Assembly (NCBI RefSeq): GCF_013376475.1
Contig: NZ_CP045508.1
Coordinates: 617,501 to 681,500, forward strand
Reading direction: 5' to 3'
DNA length: 64,000 nt
From: Desulfolutivibrio sulfoxidireducens
Lineage (GTDB): Bacteria > Desulfobacterota > Desulfovibrionia > Desulfovibrionales > Desulfovibrionaceae
The translations under genes were made by a program, and so were the position numbers. The notes beneath the pieces were generated by a model. That model was not told the origin of the DNA. It worked only from the letters and a program-made list of their open reading frames with translations, and did not search any database. Below, piece by piece: positions 25,996 to 34,863 of the stretch (positions are counted from its first letter, which is position 1; every line of letters begins with the position of its first letter).

Positions 25996-26109
25996 GATGC
26001 TCCGAATAGCACGAATCGGGATCGGGTGGAACCGAAATTTTCTTTGCAACAAGTCCAAATGGATGCTACAAAAAATTCTGTCGAAGTAGGCTATGCAAGG
26101 CTTTTCCTG

Positions 26110-26139
26110 TTGACACAATGTCCAAGCATTTCTTACAGG
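26110..26139 (+). promoter_or_regulatory. Candidate promoter of the dsr operon
   Basis: A perfect -35 hexamer TTGACA (26110-26115) is followed after 17-18 bases by a weak -10 (TTACAG/TACAGG, 26133-26139). It lies in the AT-richer part of the ykgJ-dsrA intergenic region (25996-26304) and would give a leader of about 160 bases before dsrA. No clear operator palindrome was recognised in the leader. Confidence 0.4.
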
Positions 26140-26304
26140 TAAAGCTCTTGTGCGGAATTTCACTTTATCCCGTGTCGAGCAACGAACACCCCTCGTGCCG
26201 GGGCATCGGTCGGACAGGGGGATGCGCCGCGATGGGCCAAGGGGCCGGGCGGCGCGCGGTTCTTGGTAAAGGCGAAACTCTTCTAAAACCACTGGAGGAA
26301 ACAA

Positions 26305-27618
26305 ATGGCGAAACACAAAACTCCCTTGTTGGACGAGCTTGAGAAGGGGCCGTGGCCCAGCTTCGTGTCCGACATCAAGTTGGAGGCCGAAAAGCGGGCG
26401 AAGAACGATGCCGGTCTGGATTTCCAGATCCCGCAGGACTGCCCCGACGACCTGTTGGGAGTCCTTGAACTTGCTTACAAGGACAAGGAAACCCATTGGA
26501 AGCACGGCGGCATCGTGGGCGTGTTCGGGTACGGCGGCGGCGTCATCGGCCGGTACTGCGACCAGCCCGAGAAGTTCCCGGGCGTGGCCCATTTCCATAC
26601 CGTGCGCGTCAACCAGCCGGCCGGCAAGTACTACAACACCGAATATCTGCGCGGCGTCATGGACATCTGGGACCTGCGCGGCTCGGGCCTGACCAACATG
26701 CACGGCTCCACGGGCGACATCGTGCTCCTGGGCACCACCACCCCGCAGTTGGAAGAAATCTTCCATGAGCTGACGCACAATCTCAATACCGACCTTGGCG
26801 GCTCGGGCAGCAACCTGCGCACCCCGGCCGACTGTCTGGGCCAGTCCCGTTGCGAATTCGCCTGCTACGACACCCAGGCCATTTGCCACGCCCTGACCAA
26901 CGACTACCAGGACGAGCTGCATCGCCCGGCCTTCCCCTACAAGTTCAAGTTCAAGTTCGATGGCTGCCCCAACGGCTGCGTGGCCTCCATCGCCCGTTCC
27001 GACTTCTCGGTCATCGGCACCTGGAAGGACGACATCCGCATCGACCAGGATCGCGTGAAGGCCTACGTGGCCGGCGAGTTCAAGCCCAATGCCGGCGCCC
27101 ACTCCGGTCGCGACTGGGGCAAGTTCGACATCGTGGCCGAGGTCGTGAACCGCTGCCCGACCAAGTGCATGAGCTACGAGGACGGCAAGCTCTCCATCGA
27201 CACCAGCAACTGCACCCGGTGCATGCACTGCCTCAATGTCATGCCCGCGGCCCTGAAGATCGGGTTGGAGACCGGCGCCACGATCCTGTGCGGCGCCAAG
27301 GCCCCCATCCTGGACGGCGCGCAGATGGCCTCCATGCTCGTGCCGTTTATCCCGGTCGAGGAGCCCTACGACGAGATCAAGGAAGTCATCGAGAACATCT
27401 GGGATTGGTGGATGGAAGAAGGCAAGAACCGCGAGCGCCTGGGCGAGACCATGAAGCGCCAGGGCTTCCAGAAGCTGCTCGAGGTCACCAACACCAAGGC
27501 CATACCCCAGCACGTCAAGGCGCCTCGGGCCAACCCGTACATCTTCTTCAAGGAAGACGAGGTTCCGGGTGGGTGGAAGCACGACGAGAAGGGCTACCGC
27601 GAACGTCACATGAGATAA
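26305..27618 (+). CDS. dsrA: Dissimilatory sulfite reductase alpha subunit
   Basis: 437 residues, full length for DsrA. With DsrB it reduces sulfite by electrons ending at a sirohaem-[4Fe-4S] centre in the cytoplasm, forming the DsrC trisulfide in vivo. The cluster-binding cysteines are present as CLGQSRC (C-x5-C, about 177-183) and CPNGC (C-x3-C, about 221-225), and a ferredoxin insert (CPTKC...CTRCMHC) supplies an additional [4Fe-4S] cluster. A very strong GGAGG lies before ATG 26305. It heads an operon with dsrB 16 bases on, then dsrD and dsrN. The protein is of the bacterial Desulfovibrio type. Confidence 0.99.
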   Translation: MAKHKTPLLDELEKGPWPSFVSDIKLEAEKRAKNDAGLDFQIPQDCPDDLLGVLELAYKDKETHWKHGGIVGVFGYGGGVIGRYCDQPEKFPGVAHFHTVRVNQPAGKYYNTEYLRGVMDIWDLRGSGLTNMHGSTGDIVLLGTTTPQLEEIFHELTHNLNTDLGGSGSNLRTPADCLGQSRCEFACYDTQAICHALTNDYQDELHRPAFPYKFKFKFDGCPNGCVASIARSDFSVIGTWKDDIRIDQDRVKAYVAGEFKPNAGAHSGRDWGKFDIVAEVVNRCPTKCMSYEDGKLSIDTSNCTRCMHCLNVMPAALKIGLETGATILCGAKAPILDGAQMASMLVPFIPVEEPYDEIKEVIENIWDWWMEEGKNRERLGETMKRQGFQKLLEVTNTKAIPQHVKAPRANPYIFFKEDEVPGGWKHDEKGYRERHMR

Positions 27619-27634
27619 GGGGGGGGATACCAAC

Positions 27635-28795
27635 ATGGCATTCATTTCTTCCGGATACAATCCCAGCAAGCCGATGGAAGATCGCATCACCGACATCGGC
27701 CCGCGCAGTTTCGAGGATTTTTATCCTCCGGTCATCAAGAAAAACAAAGGCAAATGGGACTACCATGAGATCTTGAAACCCGGCGTCCTGGTCCACGTGG
27801 CCGAATCCGGAGACAAGGTCTTCACCGTGCGCTGCGGCACCTGCCGGCTCATGAGCGTGTCCCTGTTGCGTGAGGCCTGCGAGATCGCCGACAAGTACTG
27901 CGGTGGTCACCTGCGCTTCACCACCCGCAACAACATCGAGTTCATGGTCACGGACGAAAAGACCATGGAGGCCATGATCGCCGACCTGGAGAGCCGCAAG
28001 CATGCCGGCGGGAGCTTCAAGTTCCCCATCGGCGGTACCGGCGCGGGCATCTCCAACATCATCCACACCCAGGGCTGGGTCCACTGCCACACCCCGGCCA
28101 CTGACGCCTCCGGCCCGGTCAAGTGCGTCATGGACGAGATGTTCGAGTACTTCCAGACCATGAAGCTGCCGGCCATGCTGCGCATCTCCCTGGCCTGCTG
28201 CCTGAACATGTGCGGCGCGGTGCACTGCTCCGACATCGGCATCGTCGGCATCCACCGCAAACCGCCCATCGTCGAGACCGAGATCATCGACAACATCTGC
28301 GAAGTGCCCCTTGCCGTGGCCGCCTGTCCCACCGGCGCCATCAAGCCGACCAAGATCGAAGTGGAAGGCAAGAAGGTCAACTCCGTGGTCGTCAACGCCG
28401 AACGCTGCATGTACTGCGGCAACTGCTACACCATGTGCCCGGCCATGCCCCTGGCCTCCGGACAGGGCGACGGCATCGTGCTCATGGTCGGCGGCAAGGT
28501 GTCCAACCGGATCTCCATGCCCATGTTCTCCAAGGTCGTGGTGGCCTACATCCCCAACGAGCCGCCCCGCTGGCCGACCTTGACCAAGACCATCAAGCAC
28601 ATCGTCGAGGTCTACGCCAAGGAAGCCAAGAAGTACGAGCGGCTGGGCGAGTGGGCCGAGCGCATCGGCTGGGAAAAGTTCTTCGAGGTCTGCGGCCTTG
28701 AGTTCTCCCACCACTGCATCGACGACTTCCGCGATCCGGCCTACTACACCTGGCGGCAGAGCTCGCAGTTCAAGTTCACCAGCCACGTGGAATAA
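27635..28795 (+). CDS. dsrB: Dissimilatory sulfite reductase beta subunit
   Basis: 386 residues, full length. It forms the alpha2-beta2 core with DsrA and carries the catalytically active sirohaem. The cysteines binding the coupled [4Fe-4S] cluster are visible: [10 protein letters not shown] in the N-part region, and [14 protein letters not shown] in the C-x5-C/C-x3-C region. A ferredoxin domain follows with CPTGAIKP and [25 protein letters not shown] precedes ATG 27635 and the gap to dsrA is only 16 bases, so the two are co-translated. A hairpin follows the stop codon before dsrD. Confidence 0.99.
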   Translation: MAFISSGYNPSKPMEDRITDIGPRSFEDFYPPVIKKNKGKWDYHEILKPGVLVHVAESGDKVFTVRCGTCRLMSVSLLREACEIADKYCGGHLRFTTRNNIEFMVTDEKTMEAMIADLESRKHAGGSFKFPIGGTGAGISNIIHTQGWVHCHTPATDASGPVKCVMDEMFEYFQTMKLPAMLRISLACCLNMCGAVHCSDIGIVGIHRKPPIVETEIIDNICEVPLAVAACPTGAIKPTKIEVEGKKVNSVVVNAERCMYCGNCYTMCPAMPLASGQGDGIVLMVGGKVSNRISMPMFSKVVVAYIPNEPPRWPTLTKTIKHIVEVYAKEAKKYERLGEWAERIGWEKFFEVCGLEFSHHCIDDFRDPAYYTWRQSSQFKFTSHVE

Positions 28796-28807
28796 CGACG
28801 CAACATC

Positions 28808-28836
28808 TCCGGGCGCGGGATTCTTCCGCGCCCGGA
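28808..28836 (+). promoter_or_regulatory. Hairpin between dsrB and dsrD
   Basis: TCCGGGCGCGG (28808-28818) pairs perfectly with CCGCGCCCGGA (28826-28836), giving an 11-bp stem and a 7-base loop. It starts 12 bases after the dsrB stop and ends 20 bases before the dsrD start. On the plus strand it is followed by A-rich, not T-rich, sequence. It is therefore more likely an mRNA processing, stabilising or partial-attenuation element than a full terminator. Confidence 0.6.
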
Positions 28837-28856
28837 AAAAACAAAGAGGCGACGCG

Positions 28857-29084
28857 ATGGAAGAGGAAAAACAAAAAATTATTGAGTTCCTCGAAGGAAA
28901 GACCGGCAAAACGAAGTTCTATTTTACCGACTTTTGCAAGATCTTCCCGGACATGAAGCAGCGCGAGGTCAAAAAGATCCTCACCGCCCTGGTTCAGGAG
29001 GGAAAGGTCATGTATTGGTCCAGTGGTTCGACCACCATGTACGGCTTGGCCGGCGTGGGCAAACAGGCCGCCGAGGAAGACTAG
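28857..29084 (+). CDS. dsrD: DsrD, sulfite reductase-associated winged-helix protein
   Basis: 75 residues, close to the usual 78 for DsrD. It has a compact winged-helix fold but is not a DNA-binding regulator in practice; recent biochemical work in the field describes it as an allosteric activator of DsrAB. The helix-wing pattern FCKIFPDMKQREVKKILTALVQEGKVMYWSSGSTTMYGL is typical. The ATG at 28857 has AAAGAGGCGACGCG before it and begins the conserved MEEEKQKIIEFL helix; the open frame extends upstream into dsrB without support. It lies in the dsr operon after a stem-loop and is the marker of reductive (sulfate-reducing) Dsr systems. Confidence 0.97.
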   Translation: MEEEKQKIIEFLEGKTGKTKFYFTDFCKIFPDMKQREVKKILTALVQEGKVMYWSSGSTTMYGLAGVGKQAAEED

Positions 29085-29150
29085 CGGACGCTTGGTCCGT
29101 TGCCGGACCGTTTCCGTCGCGGCATCCCCGGCGAACACGCGCAGACACAC

Positions 29151-30614
29151 GTGAGCAATCGGCCGCGTCTGGTTCTGGCGGGACTTTCCGGGGGAGCCGG
29201 CAAGACCATCGTCACCCTCGGAGTCTGTCGGGCCCTGGCCCGGCGGGGGCTCACGGTACGCCCTTTCAAAAAGGGTCCGGATTATATCGATGCCTCATGG
29301 CTCGGCCTTGCCGCCGGGCGCGAGGCCTCGAATCTGGACCCTTTTCTTTTGCCCGCGGACCTGGTCCGCGGCCTTTTTTTCGAAAAATCCGCCGGCTGCG
29401 ATATCTCGGTCATCGAGGGCAACCGGGGCCTTTTCGACGGCAAGGACCTTTCGGGCTCCTTTTCCACCGCCGAACTGGCCAGGCTCCTGTGCGCCCCGGT
29501 CGTTCTCGTCCTCGACGCCACCAAGATGACCCGGACCGCCGCGGCCATCGTGGCCGGATGCGCCGCCTTCGAGTCCGGCCTTTCCCTGGCCGGGGTCATC
29601 TGCAACCGCACCGCCGGCGAACGCCATCGCTCGATCCTGCGCCGGAGCATCGAAGAGTACACGGGTATCCCGGTTCTGGGCATGCTGCCCAAGATGCCCG
29701 AAAACCCCATCCCCGAACGGCACATGGGCCTTTTGTCCAACCGCGAGTACGACCGCCAGGAACCCATCTTGGACACCCTGGCCGATTGCGTGGCCGATTG
29801 CGTGGACCTGGACCGGCTCCTTCATCTTGCCGGGACCGCGCCGGACATGGAGCAGCCGGATGCCCTGTCCATCACGGACTGGGCCGCGCCGTCCATCCCG
29901 CCTGACGACAGGCATGCCCCGGCCGGGCGGCCGCGCATCGGCGTGGTGCGCGACGCGGCCCTGTGGTTCTATTATCCGGAAAATCTGGAGGCGCTCACGC
30001 GGGCCGGGGCGGATATCTCCCTGGTGAGTCTCTTGTCGCCGGACCCCTGGCCCGAACTGGATGGACTGTACCTGGGCGGCGGATTTCCGGAAACCATGGC
30101 CCGGGCGTTGGCCGACAACCTGGACGTCCGGGACCGGGTGCGCGGTTTCTCCCGCGCCGGTATGCCCATCTACGCCGAGTGCGGGGGGTTTATGTACCTG
30201 TGCCGCGAGCTTCGGGTGGCCGGGGAGACCTTCCCCATGGCCGGGGTGTTTCCCCTGACCACCACCCTGTGCCCCAGACCCCAGGGCCTGGGCTACTCAC
30301 GAGCCCTGGTGCGCCGGGAAAACCCCTTCCATCCCGTGGGGTTCGAGCTTGCCGGGCACGAGTTCCACTATTCGCGCTGCCTGGCCTGCCTGGCCTGCCT
30401 GGACGGCCCGCCCGCCCCGCCCCCGGGGCCGGAATCCTTCTGCCTGGAAATGAAGCGCGGCGCGGGCATGCTGCACGGCCTGGACGGGCTGCTCTCGGAC
30501 GCCACGTTTGCCGCCTATACCCACATCCATGCCCTGGGCACGCCCCATTGGGCCGGAAATTTCGTGGCCGCGGCCCGGGCCTTTCGCGCCCGCCGCGAAA
30601 AGGCCCGCCCGTGA
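29151..30614 (+). CDS. dsrN: DsrN/CbiA-type sirohaem (cobyrinate) a,c-diamide synthase
   Basis: About 487 residues. An ATP-grasp-like dethiobiotin-synthetase domain with GLSGGAGKT at the start and KKGPDYIDASW is followed by a class I glutaminase domain with the Cys in AECGGFMYL and the His in YTHIHALG. CbiA amidates two carboxylates of cobyrinic acid; in dsr loci the homologue, called DsrN, is believed to amidate sirohaem, and amidated sirohaem has been reported from Desulfovibrio sulfite reductases. Its position right after dsrABD supports that role here. GTG 29151 begins the conserved PRLVLAGLSGG segment; TTG 29100 would add 17 residues. Neither has a clear ribosome site. Confidence 0.88.
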   Translation: MSNRPRLVLAGLSGGAGKTIVTLGVCRALARRGLTVRPFKKGPDYIDASWLGLAAGREASNLDPFLLPADLVRGLFFEKSAGCDISVIEGNRGLFDGKDLSGSFSTAELARLLCAPVVLVLDATKMTRTAAAIVAGCAAFESGLSLAGVICNRTAGERHRSILRRSIEEYTGIPVLGMLPKMPENPIPERHMGLLSNREYDRQEPILDTLADCVADCVDLDRLLHLAGTAPDMEQPDALSITDWAAPSIPPDDRHAPAGRPRIGVVRDAALWFYYPENLEALTRAGADISLVSLLSPDPWPELDGLYLGGGFPETMARALADNLDVRDRVRGFSRAGMPIYAECGGFMYLCRELRVAGETFPMAGVFPLTTTLCPRPQGLGYSRALVRRENPFHPVGFELAGHEFHYSRCLACLACLDGPPAPPPGPESFCLEMKRGAGMLHGLDGLLSDATFAAYTHIHALGTPHWAGNFVAAARAFRARREKARP

Positions 30615-31723
30615 CCGGGCCGGCCTCCGGGATCGGCCCGGCCGTCACGTGCGTGGTGGCCTCGGCCTCGGGCGACATCCCCTTTGATCCGGCCCTGCGA
30701 GAGACGCCTCTGGAAGGCTGCCCCCTGTGCACCACGTACGGGGAATACTTCGCGGGACTGCGCGACTTCGTCCTGGGGCCGGGCCTGCCCGTCCTGGCCC
30801 GGGAACTCTCGCGCCAAGCCGGGAAACCCGTGCCCGAGGCGGACATCCAGGCCATCGTCCTTCGCGCCCAGAAGCACGGCGCCCTTTACCACCCGGCCAG
30901 CGTCGAGGCCACATGCCCCGCCGGGACCGTCACCCTGGGCGTCAACGTGGCCACGGGACCTCACGGCTGGGCCGCCCTGGCCCGGGAACGCCAGGCCCTG
31001 GACCGCCTGTCCCGGGACGTGCCCCAGGCCGGCCTGCCACGGCCCCTGTGTTTTTTTGAGGGGGATCGCCTGGATTTTCTCATGGTGGACTGGTTTTCGG
31101 GGTTCCACGAGTTCCATGCCGCAAAAGACGGGCGCGTGGTGCTCTGGAACTACGAGGGCGGCGGACTGGTCCCCCTGGATGTCTCCACGGCCCGGGAGAT
31201 GTACCGGCGGGCGGCGCGCATCCTGGCCCTGTGTTACGACCCCCATACCGGTTCGCGCATCTGGCCCTGGCGGCACGCGGCCGGGGATTTCGTGGCCAGC
31301 CTGGCGGGCGGTCGGGTCCAAACCAGGCTCATTACCGCCAGGGGGTACGCGCCGCCGTCGGACGTGGCCCAGGACGGACCCGAGGCCCGGACACGGGCCT
31401 TTATGCATTTTTTCCTGACCACCACCCTGGCCATGCGCCTGGACAGGGCGGACGGGGTGGGGGAGTCCGTGTTTCTGCCGCCCTGGTGTCTTGAGGCCGC
31501 CGTGTCCGGAATCCTGGAGACGCTGGCCGGTCGCCAGATGTTCCGGGAGATCCTTCCCGGCATCCCGGACGCCGTCCGGGGGCTCTCTCCGCAGGCCTGG
31601 CGCGCGGTCCTGGCCGCCGACCCGGAGTTTTTCGCCGATCCCGACGCCGCCTTTCTCCTCTCCCGCCTGGATGGGCATCTTGCCGATCTGGCCGCGATCC
31701 TTTGCGGCCATGCGCGACACTAA
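30611..31723 (+). CDS. Uncharacterised dsr-locus protein with kinase-fold-like features
   Basis: 370 residues, starting at GTG 30611, which overlaps the dsrN stop by four bases (GTGA), so the two are translationally coupled. I do not recognise an assigned function. The middle reads like the N-lobe and hinge of an APH/kinase-type fold: LARERQALDRLS, then LPRPLCFFEGDRLDFLMVDWF. The segment WPWRHAAGDFVASLAGGRVQTRLITARGY could be a catalytic-loop-like H-x-x-G-D motif. An N-terminal EGCPLCTTYGEYF carries two cysteines. No membrane segments or signal peptide. Its place at the end of dsrABD-dsrN suggests a role in sulfite reductase maturation or control, but this is inference. Confidence 0.75.
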   Translation: MTGPASGIGPAVTCVVASASGDIPFDPALRETPLEGCPLCTTYGEYFAGLRDFVLGPGLPVLARELSRQAGKPVPEADIQAIVLRAQKHGALYHPASVEATCPAGTVTLGVNVATGPHGWAALARERQALDRLSRDVPQAGLPRPLCFFEGDRLDFLMVDWFSGFHEFHAAKDGRVVLWNYEGGGLVPLDVSTAREMYRRAARILALCYDPHTGSRIWPWRHAAGDFVASLAGGRVQTRLITARGYAPPSDVAQDGPEARTRAFMHFFLTTTLAMRLDRADGVGESVFLPPWCLEAAVSGILETLAGRQMFREILPGIPDAVRGLSPQAWRAVLAADPEFFADPDAAFLLSRLDGHLADLAAILCGHARH

Positions 31724-31835
31724 TTCAAAATGTCACGGGAGGCCGGTTCCATGCGGCGAGGGCAAAGACGCAATCCGTATGCATTGCCGGCCATGGAATT
31801 GACTTTCGCGACAGGCACGGCCACATTGTGAAACA

Positions 31836-33794
31836 ATGACACCTGCCGGCAAACCCGCGTCCAGCACAATGGGCCTCACCATCCGCCATTTCGCGGCATT
31901 GTTTTTCCCCGTGGCCCTTTTCGTGGTCGTGGGAGCCGCTTTCTATCTCCATGCGGACCGCACGGCCCGGGTGGAGGCCATCAAAATCCGGGAGGCGGCC
32001 CGGCTCGGCCGGGAGGCCGAGATCTTCATGGCCATCATGGAGTCCAGGGCCGCCGACGCGGCGTTTTTGGCCGCGCACATCACGGACATGCTCCAGGATT
32101 CCGGCGAAGACGGGCATGAGCATATTGCCGGGCTGTTGTGGTCCTTCGCCGCCCACAAGCGGTGGAACACCCAGGTTCGTTTTCTGGATGCCCGGGGTAG
32201 GGAGTCCGTCCGGCTGAATATCGGTCCCGAAGGTCCGGCGCGTGTTCCCGATACGGAACTGCAAGACAAGTCCCGGACGGCGTATTTTCAAAAAGCCTCA
32301 GGCGTGCCCTTCGGCCAGGTCCACGTCTCGCGGTTCGACCTCAACGTGGAACACGGGAAGATCGAGGAACCCTGGCGTCCCGTGCTGCGGATGTCCAGCC
32401 CGGTCATGGGACCGGACAACACGTTCGCCGGGCTGGTGGTCCTGAACCTGGACGGCCATATTCCCCTGAACCGGTTGCGCCAGGCCGCCACGGCGGCCCT
32501 GGGCCGACCGCTTCTGGTCAACGAACAGGGATATTGGCTGCTTGGCCCGTCCCCGGACCTGGAGTGGGGATTCCAGGTCAAGGATGGCCGGGAGGGGGCC
32601 ATGGATGCGGTCTGGCCGGGGGTTTGGGATACAATTCGTGAAGGCGGCCGGGGACAGTTCTTTCACGACGGCGCATTGTACACGTTTGAAACGATCAAGG
32701 GCGACAGCCCGGGCTGGCTGGGCTCGTCCCCGGTCCGCCTGGCCGAGGAAAGCTGGCGGCTCGTGGCCCGGGTGGACCCCGCGGATATGCTTCCCCCCTT
32801 GGACACGGTATTTGTTGTTTTGACCGGGGTCCTGCTTGTGCTGCTCGGGTCCGTATCGTGGATGTGGGCCTCGGGCCGCGCCCGGCGGGCTGTGATCCAG
32901 GCGGCCCTGGCGGCCAGTGAGGAGAAGTTTCGGGCCATGAGCGAGGCCTCCAGGGACGCCCTGGTGATGATCGACGATCAGGCCCGGGTGGCGTTCTGGA
33001 ATCGTTCGGCCGAGAACATGTTTGGGCTGTCCCGGGAAAAGATGCTGGGGCGTCTGTTGCACGACGTCGTGGCCCAGCCGGAGGACCTGGACAAGGTCCG
33101 GGCGGGATTCCCGGGATTCGCCGACAAAGGCCGGGGCAAGGTGGTGGATACGATCACCGAGGTGACAGCCAGGCGGGGGGACGGGGGCCTTTTCCCCGTG
33201 GAGTTGTCTGTGGCCGCGTTTCGGCATGAAGGCCGCTGGTGGGCCGTGGGTGCGGCCAGGGACGTCAGCGAACGCAAGCGGACCGAGGAGTTGCTCGTGC
33301 GGCTGGCCACCACCGACGGCCTCACGGGCCTGTTCAACCGACGGCGGTTCCTGGAGGCGAGCGAGGCCGAACTCGAGCGCTCCAACCGATACGGACATCC
33401 CGCGAGCCTTTTGATGTTTGACGTGGACCACTTCAAGTCGATCAACGACACCCGGGGGCACGACGCCGGGGACAGGGTGCTCACGGCCCTGGGCCGGATA
33501 GCCCGGGAGACCTTGCGCACCGTGGACATCCTGGGCCGGATCGGCGGTGAGGAATTCGCCGCGCTTTTGCCCGAGACCGGGCTCGAGGAGGCAGCGCGCA
33601 TCGCCGAACGCCTGCGTCGGGCCGTGTCCGCCATGGAGCTCGATACGGGGGCGGCCCCCCTGTCCGTGACCATAAGTCTGGGCGTGGCCCAGTGGACCGG
33701 CCCCGGCGAGGACCTGGAAGCCCTGCTCAAGCGGGCCGACGAGGCCATGTACCGGGCCAAGGAGGCCGGCCGGGACAGGGCTGAGCTGGGCTGA
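31836..33794 (+). CDS. Membrane-bound PAS-GGDEF diguanylate cyclase
   Basis: 652 residues. A first membrane segment (about 18-38), a periplasmic sensor of about 280 residues of Cache type (VRFLDARGRESVRLNI, then FAGLVVLNLDG), and a second membrane segment (VFVVLTGVLLVLLGSVSWMWA). A PAS domain follows (FRAMSEASRDALVMIDDQARVAFWNRSAENMFG), then a GGDEF domain with an active GGEEF at 570-574. An RTVD inhibitory site lies five residues before it. It should synthesise cyclic di-GMP in response to an extracellular signal, with product feedback. No strong ribosome site precedes ATG 31836, and M12 (31869) is an alternative start. It follows the dsr locus by 112 bases but is probably separate. Confidence 0.9.
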   Translation: MTPAGKPASSTMGLTIRHFAALFFPVALFVVVGAAFYLHADRTARVEAIKIREAARLGREAEIFMAIMESRAADAAFLAAHITDMLQDSGEDGHEHIAGLLWSFAAHKRWNTQVRFLDARGRESVRLNIGPEGPARVPDTELQDKSRTAYFQKASGVPFGQVHVSRFDLNVEHGKIEEPWRPVLRMSSPVMGPDNTFAGLVVLNLDGHIPLNRLRQAATAALGRPLLVNEQGYWLLGPSPDLEWGFQVKDGREGAMDAVWPGVWDTIREGGRGQFFHDGALYTFETIKGDSPGWLGSSPVRLAEESWRLVARVDPADMLPPLDTVFVVLTGVLLVLLGSVSWMWASGRARRAVIQAALAASEEKFRAMSEASRDALVMIDDQARVAFWNRSAENMFGLSREKMLGRLLHDVVAQPEDLDKVRAGFPGFADKGRGKVVDTITEVTARRGDGGLFPVELSVAAFRHEGRWWAVGAARDVSERKRTEELLVRLATTDGLTGLFNRRRFLEASEAELERSNRYGHPASLLMFDVDHFKSINDTRGHDAGDRVLTALGRIARETLRTVDILGRIGGEEFAALLPETGLEEAARIAERLRRAVSAMELDTGAAPLSVTISLGVAQWTGPGEDLEALLKRADEAMYRAKEAGRDRAELG

Positions 33795-33955
33795 GAAGAC
33801 CTTTCCCCGGGACGGGGCGCGCCGGGCCGCGTTCGCGGCGATCCGGGCGAGTGTGGCGTTCGGCTATTTCCTGCATGTTTCCTGGTAATGCACCATCCGG
33901 CGTTTCTTGTTTCCATTTCCCAAAAAAACAGAAAGGTTTTGTCGTGAACGCGGCA

Positions 33956-34726
33956 CTAGTCCACCATGTACGACCGGGCAATGCGGAAGATGTCCTCGTA
34001 GGCGTACTTGTTGCGGATCCCTAGGGCCATTTCCGTGGCCATGCGCATCTTGTGGCGGGCCGAGGCCAAAAGGTGGCGCTTTTGGGCGCAAAGCCTTTTT
34101 TCCATGAAATGGGGATCGAAGCCGTCGGAAAGAAGCGACCAGTTCTCCGTGAAAAAAAGGGATCGGGCGTTTTTAAGCAGGGGCAGGACGGCGGCCTTGC
34201 CCTCGCGGCGGGCCGTGAGCACGTAGTGCAAAAGCCGCAGGATCAGGTGCTCCGGGCGGGCGGCGTGGTCGATGTCGGCGATGACGGCCTGGTCCACCTC
34301 CCCCCGCTTGATGCGCTCGGGCAATTGATAGGCCGCCTCCATGACCTCGGCCTCCTTCACCGGCGGGAACGGGAACAGGGAGAGCATGGCCACCAGGGTC
34401 TTGCGCGGATTTTCGTTTCGGGCCACGGACAAAAGGGCCACGGACATAAGCTCGAGCTTGCGGCCCGTCTCGCGCAACAGGGCCCGCTCCTTGGCCAGGG
34501 CCAGCCGGCGCACGGGTTCCTCGGGCAGAGCCGAGGACACGATGTCCAGAAGATGGCGGATATAGGGCTCCTCGGTGGCGGCCTGCTCTTCCTGGATGAT
34601 CTTTCCCCCCTTGCGGGTGTCCTGGATCTTTTTAAGGGACAGCCAATAGGCGGCCAGACCCGACAGGGGCATCTCCAGGATGTCCAACTCGCGTGGTTTC
34701 GGGGGGTCGAGGGTTTTTTTGGTCAT
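33956..34726 (-). CDS. Conserved-looking cytoplasmic protein of unknown function
   Basis: 256 residues from ATG 34726; the open frame extends 33 codons upstream without support. The protein is helical and charged with no membrane segments or recognised motifs. Notable parts are a repeated LSLKKIQDTRKGGKII start, LARNENPRKTLVAMLSLFPFPPVKEAEVMEAAYQLPERIKRGEVDQAVI in the middle, and a basic KRLCAQKRHLLASARHKMRMATEMALG end. It lies alone, convergent with the cyclase and divergent from the OmpA-domain gene. I do not recognise a family. Codon use and GC match the neighbours, so it is a real native gene. Confidence 0.65.
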   Translation of the reverse strand: MTKKTLDPPKPRELDILEMPLSGLAAYWLSLKKIQDTRKGGKIIQEEQAATEEPYIRHLLDIVSSALPEEPVRRLALAKERALLRETGRKLELMSVALLSVARNENPRKTLVAMLSLFPFPPVKEAEVMEAAYQLPERIKRGEVDQAVIADIDHAARPEHLILRLLHYVLTARREGKAAVLPLLKNARSLFFTENWSLLSDGFDPHFMEKRLCAQKRHLLASARHKMRMATEMALGIRNKYAYEDIFRIARSYMVD

Positions 34727-34863
34727 GATCGTCCCGGGTGGCCTTTTTATGCCGAAGCGGCTATGTGTTGGCCGTGGCGTGAATCGGTCCATGGGCACTA
34801 TGCGCCGGAAAAGGTCTGGCATCAAGACCGGACGCCCGGCGTCCGGGAGATGGAGAGGGATGT

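Noticed and set aside
26000-27696. Minus-strand frame running from dsrA antisense into ykgJ
   Set aside because: Only the last 220 codons (from 25995) look like a protein family; the rest is antisense to dsrA.
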